Of a stretch of DNA of 64,000 nt, positions 9,148-18,299 are shown piece by piece (positions within the stretch are counted from its first letter, which is position 1; each line of letters opens with the position of its first letter). The position numbers and the translations under genes are program-made. The notes beneath the pieces were generated by a model that saw only the letters and a list, made by a program, of their open reading frames with translations, had not been told where the DNA came from and did not search any database. Source of the stretch: CAWIVH01 sp963839475 (GTDB lineage: Bacteria; Acidobacteriota; UBA6911); NCBI GenBank assembly GCA_963839475.1, contig CAWIVH010000013.1, positions 310,001 to 374,000 of the forward strand. The letters are read 5' to 3'.

Positions 9148-9412
9148 TCATCGCTGATCTGGGCACCAGAGCAGGGGATGGATGGCCTGGGCCAAACGCA
9201 CAGGCTTTTCGTCTCTCTTTTTCCTTCCTTGGCGGGCGTGCTGCCTGGCTTCGGGCTTGGGTGTTGGATGGCTGAGATTCAGGATTTCACTGGCTGCGTA
9301 TCGGAAGGCAGATCCCCTCCGCGCTGCCGAGGAATCCTGCCTGGACATGAAAATGTTGGGATTAGCACAAAAACTGTGAGAACTTCTTGTTTTTGCTCGC
9401 GGAGATAAGCTC

Positions 9413-10708
9413 TTGACCGTTCCGTCCGGTGTTTTAACCCAGCGGCAGATATTCCAATTCTGGCTGCCCCTGGCCGCCTCCTGGCTTTTCATGAGTGCCG
9501 AAGGCCCGGTGCTGCAGGCAGCCATTGCGCGGCTGCCCGATATGCAGACTCAGCTGGCTGCCTTTGGGATTGTAATGAGTCTGGAGATTGCCATTGAAAG
9601 CCCGGTGATCATGCTGCTGGCCACCAGTACGGCACTCGGGACGAGCTATCGCAATTACCTGACTTTGCGCCGGTTCATGATTTGGGCGAATTTCTTTGTG
9701 ACAGTTGAAGCCATTCTCATTGCCTTTACACCGATGTATGGAATCCTGGTCAGGGACCTAATGGGAATCCCACCGGCGATAGCCGCAGCGGCCCAAACCG
9801 GCATGCAAATCATGACACTGTGGTCGGCAGCCATTGGGTTTCGACGATTTCTCCAGGGCATTCTGATTCGTCATGGTCAGACCCGCTGGGTGGGATATGG
9901 CACGATCGCTCGCCTCTGCTCCTCTGGAGGGGGCGGCATCTTTTTGGCCATCACCACATCGATGCCCGGTGTCAATATTGCAGCCATTGCGCTTATGGCC
10001 GGCGTATGCGTCGAGGCAGCTTTTGTTGCTTATGTGGCGCGTCCTACCGTGGCCAGGATAAAAGCATCCGCGGAGTCACACCAAAGTGAAAATCTTACCA
10101 TGGGCGATGTTGCCCGTTATCACGCGCCCCTGGCGGCTACTTCGCTTCTAACACTTTTGGCCCAGCCTCTGATCGGCGCCGGCTTGGCTAGAATGCCTCA
10201 CGCGCTGGAAAACCTTGCGGCCTGGCCAGTCATTTGGAGCCTCCTCTTTATCTTTAGGAGCCCTGCTTTTGCCCTCCCAGAAGCCGTCATTGCCCTCACA
10301 AACGACCCCCAACTGAGAGCGCCAGTAAGATCTTTTTGCTGGAAGACCGGCATAGCATCCTCTGCAGCGATGTCCATTCTTGTCCTGACACCTTTATTCC
10401 CGGTCTATTTGCGCCTGGTCGCCGGTCTCCCGCCTCAGTTGTCACGATATGTCATCCCCGGGATGCTTTTGTCCCTGGCGCTGCCCGCTTTAAACTCGAT
10501 TCACAGCTGGTTCCGCGGGATTTTGATGTCTGCCCGGAGAACCGGCGTGATCTATTGGGGGATGGGATTGAATCTCGCCATCACTACGGGAATAGTTTTT
10601 CTTGGAGTGTGGATGCAGACTCCCGGAGCTGTGACCGCCGTTGCAGCATTGACTGTTGCCTTGATCGCTGAAGTGTTTTATCTGAGATCCAATCAGCGCT
10701 CGGCATAA
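9413..10708 (+). CDS. ANKH/MATE-superfamily-like multi-spanning membrane protein
   Basis: Hydrophobic protein of 431 residues with roughly twelve predicted membrane helices. It begins at a TTG (9413) that has GGAG seven bases upstream. Its opening (RQIFQFWLPLAASWLFMSAEGPVLQ) and the GFRRFLQGILIRHGQTRWVGYGT segment recall bacterial homologues of the ankylosis protein (ANKH) in the MATE/polysaccharide-flippase superfamily. Transport substrate unknown; the animal relative exports ATP, citrate or pyrophosphate, but carrying that over would be speculative. It stands alone, convergent with the DUF420 gene. Confidence 0.65.
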   Translation: MTVPSGVLTQRQIFQFWLPLAASWLFMSAEGPVLQAAIARLPDMQTQLAAFGIVMSLEIAIESPVIMLLATSTALGTSYRNYLTLRRFMIWANFFVTVEAILIAFTPMYGILVRDLMGIPPAIAAAAQTGMQIMTLWSAAIGFRRFLQGILIRHGQTRWVGYGTIARLCSSGGGGIFLAITTSMPGVNIAAIALMAGVCVEAAFVAYVARPTVARIKASAESHQSENLTMGDVARYHAPLAATSLLTLLAQPLIGAGLARMPHALENLAAWPVIWSLLFIFRSPAFALPEAVIALTNDPQLRAPVRSFCWKTGIASSAAMSILVLTPLFPVYLRLVAGLPPQLSRYVIPGMLLSLALPALNSIHSWFRGILMSARRTGVIYWGMGLNLAITTGIVFLGVWMQTPGAVTAVAALTVALIAEVFYLRSNQRSA

Positions 10709-10751
10709 AAGGGACTTTTTCCCGCACAGTGAACAGCGCCGGGCACTACTT

Positions 10752-10766
10752 CCTCGGAGGCCGAGG
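10752..10766. terminator. Hairpin between convergent genes at 10.7 kb
   Basis: CCTCGG (10752-10757), loop AGG, CCGAGG (10761-10766): a perfect six base pair stem between the ends of the ANKH-like gene and the DUF420 gene. Lacks a clear U-tract; tentative bidirectional terminator. Confidence 0.35.
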
Positions 10767-10850
10767 CTTGGGAAAGGGTTTTATGATCGGCCAAAGCCTT
10801 CCCAGCACTCGGGAGTCGTCGCTCTTCAGACAGGAATTGCCTGGGGGATG

Positions 10851-11273
10851 TTACAGCTTGAGGCGGTAGAGCATCAGGTAAACGATGACCCCTGTAACGG
10901 ATACATAGAGCCAGACTGGCAAAGTCCAGCGGGCCAGCTTGCGATGCCGCTCGAATCTCCGGCCGAATGCAAAGCGCAAGGTCATGCCTACCATGGGTAC
11001 AATTGCAGCTGCCAGAATGGTGTGGGAGATAAGAATGGCAAAATATACCGAGCGGATCCAGCCCTGGCCCTGGAACCGGGTCGATCCGGCATGGGCATGA
11101 TAAACAAGGTAACTGATGAGAAAGAGCACTGAAGTGGTCAGCGCGCCCAACATGAATGCCCGGTGGCTCTCGCGGTCGCGGCGCCGTATCCGCTGGTAGC
11201 CTGCGAGCAGCAGAAGAGCGCTGGTCCCGTTCAAAGCCGAGTTCAGCGTCGGAAGATCGCTATAAGAAATCAT
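10851..11273 (-). CDS. DUF420 membrane protein (CtaM-like, cytochrome oxidase assembly)
   Basis: Membrane protein of 140 residues with about four helices. It contains family-typical features of DUF420: LPTLNSALNGTSALLLLAGY, an RESHRAFMLGAL segment, and SYLVYHAHAGSTRFQG with conserved histidines. Relatives in Gram-positive bacteria (YozB/CtaM) support maturation of heme-copper oxidases. The ATG at 11273 is preceded by GGAGG. It lies downstream of ctaB on the same strand, so a role in oxidase biogenesis is a reasonable inference, although no oxidase gene is in the window. Confidence 0.82.
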   Translation of the reverse strand: MISYSDLPTLNSALNGTSALLLLAGYQRIRRRDRESHRAFMLGALTTSVLFLISYLVYHAHAGSTRFQGQGWIRSVYFAILISHTILAAAIVPMVGMTLRFAFGRRFERHRKLARWTLPVWLYVSVTGVIVYLMLYRLKL

Positions 11274-11435
11274 GGTTTCCTCCAGTGTCCCGCCGGTTCT
11301 GACCCTGCCTCTAGGCGGCTGAGTCTACCGTTGTGTTTACTTCAATGGCCTGGTTTCCGCCCAGGATATGGCAGCTACTGAAGTCAGGTCGCGGATCTCG
11401 ACAGCCGGGTTGGCCTGCATAGGGCGTATCATTTC

Positions 11436-12344
11436 TCAGGGGTGAGTTTTATCCACCACCAGGAGAATTAGAAGAATCGGCAAATACAGGATGGATACCA
11501 GAAATAAGTCACGGGCGGAGTGGCGGTCGCGCTTGAAGGTGAAAATGGCTCCGTAGGTGAGAAAAAGCAGCCCCAGGACAGCGGCACCGGCCAAATAAAC
11601 ATAGCCCGAAAGGCCCAATTTGGCGGGTATGATGGTCAGAATGATCAAAGCCAATGTATATAGGGTTACCTGTCGCCCCGTCCTCGTCCCCGTTACATCA
11701 ATGACCGGCAGCATAGGAAATCCGGCCCTGGCGTAATCTTCTCGGTACATCCATCCAATGGCGTAGAAATGAGGCAGCTGCCACAGGAACAGAATGCCGA
11801 ACAGCACCCACCCGTTCAGCGATAGTCTGCCGGTTGCGGCCGCCCAGCCCATCATGATGGGCAGCGCCCCAGGTATGGCGCCAATCAGGGTGCATAGCCA
11901 GGTGCGCGTTTTCAGCGGCGTATAGAGGAACAGGTAGCTTACGAAGGTTAGCGCGGAAAGCAGGCTGGTCAGGGAATTAACGAAGATGTAGAGGTAGATC
12001 ATTCCCGCACTGCTGATGGAGACGGCAAACAGCAAAGCCTCGCCCGATTGCAGCCTCCCAGCCGGCAGAGGGCGGTCGGTTGTTCTCGGCATCAATGCAT
12101 CCAGATTACGCTCCAGATACATGTTGAAAGCGCTGGCGCCGCCGGCAACGAGGGCAGTGCCGAACAGTGTGTGGGCCAGCAGGACGAAAGGCATTTTGCC
12201 CGGTATCCCCATGTAGAAAGCCGCCATGGTGGTAATCACCACGAGCAGAGTGATGCGGGGTTTGGTCAGCTCCAGGAAATCTGCCGTTCTTGTCCTGGCA
12301 TCGTGAGATTCATGAATGGCAGCCGGGTCCGGGTTGACGTTCAA
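11436..12344 (-). CDS. ctaB: Protoheme IX farnesyltransferase (heme O synthase)
   Basis: UbiA-superfamily prenyltransferase of 302 residues. The Asp-rich prenyl-diphosphate site appears as FNMYLERNLDALMPRT followed by DRPLPAGRL, with ELTKPRITLLVV in the first helix region and HFYAIGWMYREDYARAGFPML later, all diagnostic of CtaB/CyoE. It farnesylates heme B to heme O for terminal oxidases. The start appears to be TTG at 12344 with AAGGA upstream. Gene order on the minus strand is lipoprotein, ctaB, DUF420, consistent with one operon for oxidase assembly. Confidence 0.95.
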   Translation of the reverse strand: MNVNPDPAAIHESHDARTRTADFLELTKPRITLLVVITTMAAFYMGIPGKMPFVLLAHTLFGTALVAGGASAFNMYLERNLDALMPRTTDRPLPAGRLQSGEALLFAVSISSAGMIYLYIFVNSLTSLLSALTFVSYLFLYTPLKTRTWLCTLIGAIPGALPIMMGWAAATGRLSLNGWVLFGILFLWQLPHFYAIGWMYREDYARAGFPMLPVIDVTGTRTGRQVTLYTLALIILTIIPAKLGLSGYVYLAGAAVLGLLFLTYGAIFTFKRDRHSARDLFLVSILYLPILLILLVVDKTHP

Positions 12345-12357
12345 CGTGATCCTTTCA

Positions 12358-13137
12358 TCAGGATGCTGAGAAAGCCAGGCTGATCTCTTTGGCTTCGCGG
12401 TCGCCCAAAGTCACCTTCATCGACTTTACGCCATATTTTTCATGCCAGGCCTCGATCAGGTATTCACCGGGCGGGAGGCCTTTGAGTGAGAAGGTTCCAT
12501 CCTTGCCGGTCACACTGAAGTAAGGATGAGGAAGCACCCCAAGATAACTGGTCATCCATTTGTGAACGTCACAACGGAACTTCACCATGATTTCGGGATT
12601 AGCAAATGTGCGCAAGCTTTCCATTCCCTTGACCGGCTGGCCAAGGTTGAATTGGGGATTCTTCTCTGCCAGGCAGTGAACATTATGCAGCGTCGGATCG
12701 TTGTTGAGAATTCGGAGCCCCTGGTTGACCATGATGCCGCCCACGTGTGGGACATAGCGGCAGCCCTCCTGGGAGAGCGAGGCGGGTTCTGCCGGCGGCG
12801 CGAAACTGTATTTTTCCAGCCCTTCTTTGACATATACGAAGACATTGGCCAGATTGCCGTTGATGATGACGACTTCTTCGGTGGGCATCGGATCCTTGTG
12901 CAGGCTCATGCAAACCGGGTCGGCATTCATTTTGATCTGGGCAGATGGAGGCACCGGGCCTTCGAATTGAATGCGACCGGTCACGCTTGCCGTTCCTTTC
13001 GCGGGATCGAATAGGTTGGCAGCCGATGGAGTTTTGGGCTGCGGCCGGCTGTCTGCCGGTTCCTCATTCCGACTGCATCCCGATACCCACAAAAGTAGGG
13101 AAATGGCAATTACGAGACCGATTCCATTTGATTTCAC
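12358..13137 (-). CDS. Cupredoxin-like lipoprotein with carboxypeptidase-regulatory C-terminus
   Basis: Exported lipoprotein of 259 residues. A signal peptide ends in a lipobox (LLLWVSGC) and GTG at 13137 is the start, with AGGAG eight bases upstream. The middle part carries a cupredoxin-like copper site: His in DPTLHNVH and, later, a Cys-His-Met cluster in KFRCDVHKWM. The last 70 residues (YFSVTGKDGTFSLKGLPPGEY onwards) look like a carboxypeptidase-regulatory/peptidase-associated beta domain. It may be a periplasmic electron carrier or a copper donor for the oxidase assembly genes behind it (inference). Divergent from the pentaheme cytochrome gene. Confidence 0.72.
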   Translation of the reverse strand: MKSNGIGLVIAISLLLWVSGCSRNEEPADSRPQPKTPSAANLFDPAKGTASVTGRIQFEGPVPPSAQIKMNADPVCMSLHKDPMPTEEVVIINGNLANVFVYVKEGLEKYSFAPPAEPASLSQEGCRYVPHVGGIMVNQGLRILNNDPTLHNVHCLAEKNPQFNLGQPVKGMESLRTFANPEIMVKFRCDVHKWMTSYLGVLPHPYFSVTGKDGTFSLKGLPPGEYLIEAWHEKYGVKSMKVTLGDREAKEISLAFSAS

Positions 13138-13345
13138 AGCAGTTCTCCTTCGGACCCGAGCTCACCGCACAGGACCGGCTTTATAGGGTGGCTCAATCCC
13201 TCCGGCAGCATCTGATGCGATTTGACATGATACGGATTTGCGTGAAGCCAGGTCAAGAACCATCCGGCATGCCGGTATGTGTCCGCGGCACGCTGAATAA
13301 TCCGCTTTGCGATCATCAGGGCTCTTGTGGTGAAATACGAAGACC

Positions 13346-13972
13346 ATGACAATTACGCCGCATGGATCTAAATCTTTTCTCGAACCGCAAAAGTCCCAGA
13401 GGCTGCAAAGTCGGCAACAAAACATTCCCGGGCCACAATCATCGACACGGATCATCGACCAACGATCCCGCAGGTTCTTTTCCTCTGCTGCCATAGCGAT
13501 GGCTCTATATTGGGGGCTCTCATTGCCGCCGCTCTATTGCGGGCAGCCGGTGCATTTCAGCCACAAACAGCACGCGGAAAAGAAAATCAAATGCGCTTTC
13601 TGCCACTCAGGCGCGGAAAAATACGGCCAAGCTGCTTTGCCCGGGGTAGGTTTCTGCATGAGCTGCCACTCGGTCGTCAAAGCCGACAGCCCGGAGGTTC
13701 TCAAAACGAAGGCCTTCCTTGACCGTAAAGAGGAGATTCCATGGGCGCGGTTGTACAAGTTTGAGCCGGAAGCCAGGGTGTATTTCAGCCACCGGCGGCA
13801 CGCCGCCGCTGATATAGGCTGCATCGTTTGCCACGGAGCTGTAGAATCGGCCGACGTGCTCGAAGTCGCGATGAAGCACACCATGAATACGTGCATGCGC
13901 TGCCATCGAGAGAATGCAAAGAAATTCCGCAATCCGGCGCTGGCCGAGGATTGTGCCACCTGTCATCGATAG
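13346..13972 (+). CDS. Pentaheme c-type cytochrome (ActA/QrcA-like)
   Basis: Protein of 208 residues with five CxxCH heme sites: CAFCH, CMSCH, CIVCH, CMRCH and a C-terminal CATCH. A hydrophobic stretch (FFSSAAIAMALYWGLSLPP) before the hemes is a signal or anchor. The pattern PVHFSHKQH just before the first heme and YFSHRRHAA before the third closely resembles ActA of Alternative Complex III and related Qrc cytochromes. Its role would be to pass electrons between the membrane quinol module and a periplasmic acceptor. It is the first gene of a four-subunit redox operon. Start at ATG 13346 has only a weak ribosome site. Confidence 0.85.
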   Translation: MTITPHGSKSFLEPQKSQRLQSRQQNIPGPQSSTRIIDQRSRRFFSSAAIAMALYWGLSLPPLYCGQPVHFSHKQHAEKKIKCAFCHSGAEKYGQAALPGVGFCMSCHSVVKADSPEVLKTKAFLDRKEEIPWARLYKFEPEARVYFSHRRHAAADIGCIVCHGAVESADVLEVAMKHTMNTCMRCHRENAKKFRNPALAEDCATCHR

Positions 13973-13989
13973 TCCTGCAGGGTGAGCGA

Positions 13990-16245
13990 TTGAAAAACCG
14001 ACCATGCTCTACCGATCCCTCGCGAAACCGGCGCAGTTTTCTCAAAACGAGCGCGCTCGGCGCCGGGGCGGCAGTGGCCCTTGCAGGTTGCGCGAGCCGG
14101 GAACAGCCATTCATTCCATTGCTTGTTCCGGAAGATAAAATTCTTCCGGGCGTGGAAAAATGGGTGCCCACGACCTGCCTTTTCTGCCCTGCCGGCTGCG
14201 GAATCCTGGTACGGCTGATGCAGGGCGAAATTCACGTCAGTTTCGAAGGAAAAAAGTGGCGCCAGCAGGCCCTGCAGCTCAAGAAAATCGAAGGAAATCC
14301 CGCGCACCCCGTCAATCTGGGAAGAACCTGTGCGCTCGGCCAGTCTGTGCCCCAGGTGATATACAATCCCGATCGTCTTCGCACCCCGGTGAAAAGGGTT
14401 GGAGCGCGTGGTCAAGGAAAATTCGAGCCGGTCTCCTGGGCGGAAGCGGAAAAAATGCTCGATGCTTCCCTGGAATTGGGCGGACAGGCTCCGGGTTTTG
14501 CGGTAATGACCGGAACGAGGTCTCCGGCAAGACTCGCGCTCTTGACGCGTCTCCTGTCCGTGTTGGGATCGAGCAGGCTCTATGTCGGTTGGCCGCCCGG
14601 CTTTAAAACGCTGCGCGCTGCCAACCAGATGATTTTCGGCCTGCCCCAACTGGAGCGGCACGATCTGGAAAATGCGGCTTTTTTCTTTACCATTGGAGCT
14701 GACCTCCTGGGATCGCATTACAGTCCAGTTCTTTACAGTCGCGCATTAGCTTCATTCCGCTGCGGCCGGCCGGGGAAGCGCGGGCGCCACATCCATGCTG
14801 AAAGCCGGTTTTCCCTTACAGCCGCCAACGCCGACATCTGGCTCCCGGTGCGGCCGGGGGCCGAGGGCGTTCTGGTGCTGGCGATTGCCCATGTTCTGCT
14901 GAAAGAGGGGTTGCATGAAATCCCCAACAATTCCTCTGCCGTTTCCGGCTTTGATGAATTCCGTGATTGGGTCCTCCAACGTTTTTCCCCGGCGCAGCGG
15001 GCATCGGAAATCGATTTGCCGGTGGAAAGAATTGTTTCTGCCGCCCTCGAGTTCGGCAGAACCCGGCCCGCAATTGCAATGGCCGGCGGCTCCGCACTGG
15101 CGCATCCTCACGGTTTGTTCACGGCCGCTGCGGTTCAGACGCTGAACGCGATCGCCGGCACCACCGCCGTTTTGGGCGGAGCCGGCATGGGTGTGCACGG
15201 GGCATTCGATCAGAATCCAGCCGTATCCACGATCGCTAACTCGATGGACTCGTTCATTGCCGAGATGCCTTCCATTAAAACGCTTCTGCTTTGGGAAACC
15301 AATCCCGTCTACTTTTCCCCTGCAGGATCAGGGATGCGCGGCGCATTGGAAGGGATCCCCCGCATTGTGGCATTCGCGGATTCCCTGAACGATTCCTCCT
15401 TGTATGCCGACCTCGTCCTCCCCGACCTGACCTTCCTCGAGCGATGGGACTGGGCCGAGCCGGCCATGACGCCCCACGGGCGTGTCGTATCGATCGTCCA
15501 GCCGGTGATACGGCCGATGTACGAGGGCCGCGACTGCGCTTCGGTTCTGCTCCAGGCCGCTGCGCGGGCTGGCGGAAGGGCGGCCGAGGCCCTGCCTGAC
15601 CCCGACTTCAAGGCATTCCTGATCCGCTGGCTGGCGGCAGAGGACGTCCTGAAGCGAGGGAGCTTTGTTCAGGATGATGCCGATTCATTCCTCAGCAATC
15701 TTGCCGAGACGGGGGTTTGGTCGGTCGATGCGTCTGAAAAAAAAGCAGTTTCGATTGATCTTGGCCACATCGCTGCGCTTGAACCGCAGGCCTTCCCGGC
15801 GCTTGGGGAAGGAGAACTTTACCTGCAGCCGTTTTTTACCACCGGATTCCGGGAAGGCGATTCGGCAAGCCTATCCTGGATGCAGGAACTGCCCGACCCG
15901 ATGTCTTCGGTGGTGTGGGGCTCCTGGATGGAGATTCATCCTGCTACCGCCCGCCGGCTGGGAATTCGGGACGGCGAGTGGGCTCTGGTGGAATCGGCAT
16001 ATGGCCGGGCGAAGGTGGCGGCCCTGGTGACCCCTGCGGCGCGCCCCGATACGGTGTCCATTCCCTTTGGTCAGGGACACCGCAGCTTCGGCCGCTATGC
16101 TTCGGACCGGGGCGTCAATGTCTGGGAGATACTTCAGCCCCTGCCGGTGCGGGGTACCGGAGATGTTGCCTGGGCTGCCACTCGAGTTCGCGTGAGGAGA
16201 ACCGGCGAGATGAGCGGGATGATCAGGATGGGGACCGACCACTGA
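13990..16245 (+). CDS. MopB-like Fe-S subunit of a Qrc/ACIII-type complex, Tat lipoprotein
   Basis: Large periplasmic subunit of about 751 residues, starting at TTG 13990. The N-terminus has a twin-arginine signal (NRRSFLKTSALGAG) ending in a lipobox (ALAGC), so it is probably Tat-exported and lipid-anchored. A [4Fe-4S] motif follows (CLFCPAGC, fourth Cys in GRTCALG). The rest is a molybdopterin-oxidoreductase-like fold with LLGSHYSPVLYSRA, GRPGKRGRHIHAESRFSLTAANADIWLPVRPG and a C-terminal dinucleotide-binding domain, the pattern of the ActB N-terminal half and QrcB. In those relatives the cofactor is absent or inactive; I cannot tell from sequence whether Mo binds here. Encoded between the pentaheme cytochrome and the ferredoxin. 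Confidence 0.85.
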   Translation: MKNRPCSTDPSRNRRSFLKTSALGAGAAVALAGCASREQPFIPLLVPEDKILPGVEKWVPTTCLFCPAGCGILVRLMQGEIHVSFEGKKWRQQALQLKKIEGNPAHPVNLGRTCALGQSVPQVIYNPDRLRTPVKRVGARGQGKFEPVSWAEAEKMLDASLELGGQAPGFAVMTGTRSPARLALLTRLLSVLGSSRLYVGWPPGFKTLRAANQMIFGLPQLERHDLENAAFFFTIGADLLGSHYSPVLYSRALASFRCGRPGKRGRHIHAESRFSLTAANADIWLPVRPGAEGVLVLAIAHVLLKEGLHEIPNNSSAVSGFDEFRDWVLQRFSPAQRASEIDLPVERIVSAALEFGRTRPAIAMAGGSALAHPHGLFTAAAVQTLNAIAGTTAVLGGAGMGVHGAFDQNPAVSTIANSMDSFIAEMPSIKTLLLWETNPVYFSPAGSGMRGALEGIPRIVAFADSLNDSSLYADLVLPDLTFLERWDWAEPAMTPHGRVVSIVQPVIRPMYEGRDCASVLLQAAARAGGRAAEALPDPDFKAFLIRWLAAEDVLKRGSFVQDDADSFLSNLAETGVWSVDASEKKAVSIDLGHIAALEPQAFPALGEGELYLQPFFTTGFREGDSASLSWMQELPDPMSSVVWGSWMEIHPATARRLGIRDGEWALVESAYGRAKVAALVTPAARPDTVSIPFGQGHRSFGRYASDRGVNVWEILQPLPVRGTGDVAWAATRVRVRRTGEMSGMIRMGTDH

Positions 16246-16270
16246 TTCTTAACTGGGATGGAACCGGGAT

Positions 16271-16981
16271 ATGTCTGAGTGGCTCATGGTTATCGATCTC
16301 GACCGCTGCACTGGATGTGAGGCTTGTGTAGCCGCTTGCCGCGCCGAGAATAATCTCCCCATCCGCGGTGAGGAGGAATGCAGCCGGGGCAGGGGCCAAA
16401 CCTGGATGCGAGTGGAGAGGTACCTCGAGGGACAATATCCCGATATCAAGGCTCGCTTCATGCCGGTCCTTTGCCAGCAATGCGACAATGCTCCTTGCGA
16501 GACGGTTTGTCCGGTCAGCGCCACGTATCACAATAGCGAGGGACTGAACATCCAGGTCTACAATCGGTGTGTCGGCACCCGCTATTGCGCCAACAACTGC
16601 CCCTACACCGTCCGGACTTTTAACTTTTTCACGCCCCGGTGGGACGAACCGCTGGATTACCAATTGAATCCCGACGTGCCGCCCCGGGATCGCGGCGTAA
16701 TGGAAAAATGCACCTTTTGCTTTCAACGGATCAAACGGGCGCAAGGGATTGCGGCCGATGAGGAGAGGCAGCTCCGCGATGGCGAGATTCAGCCGGCCTG
16801 CGCGCAGGCCTGCCCGACGCAGGCGATAATTTTTGGAGATTCCGCTGATCCTCATAGCCGTGTTTCGAGTCTCAGCCGGAGTCCCCGTGGTTTCCGCCTG
16901 CTGGAAGAACTGGGTACCAAACCCAGGGTGGTTTACCTAAAAGCCGGCGCCGATGGCAACCGGTCGTTGCCGGGAGCCTGA
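16271..16981 (+). CDS. Four-cluster ferredoxin subunit (QrcC/ActB C-terminal-like)
   Basis: Protein of 236 residues with the cysteine groups CTGCEACVAAC, CQQCDNAPCETVC, CVGTRYCANNC, CTFC and CAQAC. That gives 15 ligating cysteines, the number expected for three [4Fe-4S] and one [3Fe-4S] cluster as in Alternative Complex III. The text around them (IDLDRCTGC, NRCVGTRYCANNCPY, GVMEKCTFCFQRI) is very close to the ferredoxin half of ActB. In typical ACIII this domain is fused to the MopB part; here it is a separate gene, as in Qrc complexes. It would wire the MopB subunit to the NrfD membrane subunit. Confidence 0.9.
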   Translation: MSEWLMVIDLDRCTGCEACVAACRAENNLPIRGEEECSRGRGQTWMRVERYLEGQYPDIKARFMPVLCQQCDNAPCETVCPVSATYHNSEGLNIQVYNRCVGTRYCANNCPYTVRTFNFFTPRWDEPLDYQLNPDVPPRDRGVMEKCTFCFQRIKRAQGIAADEERQLRDGEIQPACAQACPTQAIIFGDSADPHSRVSSLSRSPRGFRLLEELGTKPRVVYLKAGADGNRSLPGA

Positions 16982-16988
16982 GGATTTC

Positions 16989-18299
16989 ATGGAAACCAAG
17001 GGATCGATGGCTGCCGACATTCCTGGGATGATGCCAGGGGAACTGCTTCATCCTTTGGGAAGGCCCTCGCGGTACTTCTGCACGGCGGCTGCTCTGCTCC
17101 TGCTGGTCATTGGCGCTGCCCTGGGCGCATGTCTCATGCAAATGCGCGAAGGCATCGGAGTATCGGGAAAAGGTAGCCCAATCATGTGGGGATTCTACAT
17201 AACTCATTTCCTTTTCTGGACCGGAGTCGGTCACGGTGGCATTCTTCTCTCGGCGCTTTTCCGTCTCACTCATACCGGTCGGCTGTCGATTTTGACGAGG
17301 GGCTGCGAGATAGTCGGACTTTGCGCCATTGCCGTCGGCGCAGCTTTTCCGATCCTCCACCTGGGGCGGCCTGAGTGTCTCTACTGGATGGTCCCTTTTC
17401 CCAACCAACGCCACTTCCAGCCCAATTTTTCCAGCCCCCTTGTATGGGATTTTTTCGGAATCAACTTTTTTCTACTTGTCAGTCTGGCATGGGTGGGACT
17501 GCGGGCGCGGCCGGATTTCGGAGCCCTGCGAGATCGCGTGCGCGGATGGAAAAGGCATCTATTTTCTGCACTCGCGATGGGGTGGCACGAGGGCGACCTC
17601 CATGGCAGTCGCCGGGGAATTCAGACAGCGGTAATTGCCATGAGCGTTGGCGCGATCGCGATCTCAACGGAAGCAGTGGTTGCACTCATTTTCTTGCGGA
17701 CCTTGAATCCGGGATGGAACAGCCCGTTGATGATTCCAGTTTTCATAGTGGGTGCGGCTTTTTCGGCGGTCGCGGTGCTAATCCTGGTTTTGTCGATCGC
17801 CCGGCCGGCGCTTCGTCTGCATCCCCATCTCCACCCCTGGCATTTCGATCGCCTGGGTGGAATTTTGCTCGGATTGAGCGTGCTCTGGGCTTTTTTGACG
17901 CTGTCCGAAAACTGGATGCTTTATTCCGGCGCAGGACGCGCCGGCCAGACAATCCTGTTTTCCAGGCTTACGGGCCGGTATGCCGGGCTTTTTTGGACAA
18001 CCGTGCTCTGCTGTTTCGTGATTCCCTGTCTGGCCGTGTTGCTGCCAAAACTGAAGTCCATACGCAGCCTGGCATTTGCAGCGGCATCGGTCATTGTCGG
18101 GAATTGGCTGGACCGCTTCATTTTCATCGTGTCGACTCTGGCCCAACCCAGGCTGACTTTTATAAGGGGTGTCTATGAACCGACCCCTGTCGATTGGATT
18201 GTGACCGCCGGGGCCTTTGCCGGCTTCTCCTTTTTATGCCTGGTGTTTTCCCGCGTGATTCCCTTTATTTCCATCCTGGAGGTGGAAAATGGACCTTGA
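16989..18299 (+). CDS. nrfD: NrfD/PsrC-like membrane subunit (ActC/QrcD-like)
   Basis: Polytopic protein of about 436 residues with about ten membrane helices, start ATG at 16989 with GAGGA four bases upstream, eight bases behind the ferredoxin stop. Segments such as WGFYITHFLFWTGVGHGGILLSALFRL, HLGRPECLYWMVPFPNQ and SPLVWDFFGINFF are typical of ActC-type NrfD proteins that oxidise or reduce quinone at the membrane. It completes a cytochrome/MopB/ferredoxin/NrfD quartet. No ActD, ActE or ActF genes follow. Its last 11 bases overlap the adenine deaminase gene. Confidence 0.9.
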   Translation: METKGSMAADIPGMMPGELLHPLGRPSRYFCTAAALLLLVIGAALGACLMQMREGIGVSGKGSPIMWGFYITHFLFWTGVGHGGILLSALFRLTHTGRLSILTRGCEIVGLCAIAVGAAFPILHLGRPECLYWMVPFPNQRHFQPNFSSPLVWDFFGINFFLLVSLAWVGLRARPDFGALRDRVRGWKRHLFSALAMGWHEGDLHGSRRGIQTAVIAMSVGAIAISTEAVVALIFLRTLNPGWNSPLMIPVFIVGAAFSAVAVLILVLSIARPALRLHPHLHPWHFDRLGGILLGLSVLWAFLTLSENWMLYSGAGRAGQTILFSRLTGRYAGLFWTTVLCCFVIPCLAVLLPKLKSIRSLAFAAASVIVGNWLDRFIFIVSTLAQPRLTFIRGVYEPTPVDWIVTAGAFAGFSFLCLVFSRVIPFISILEVENGP

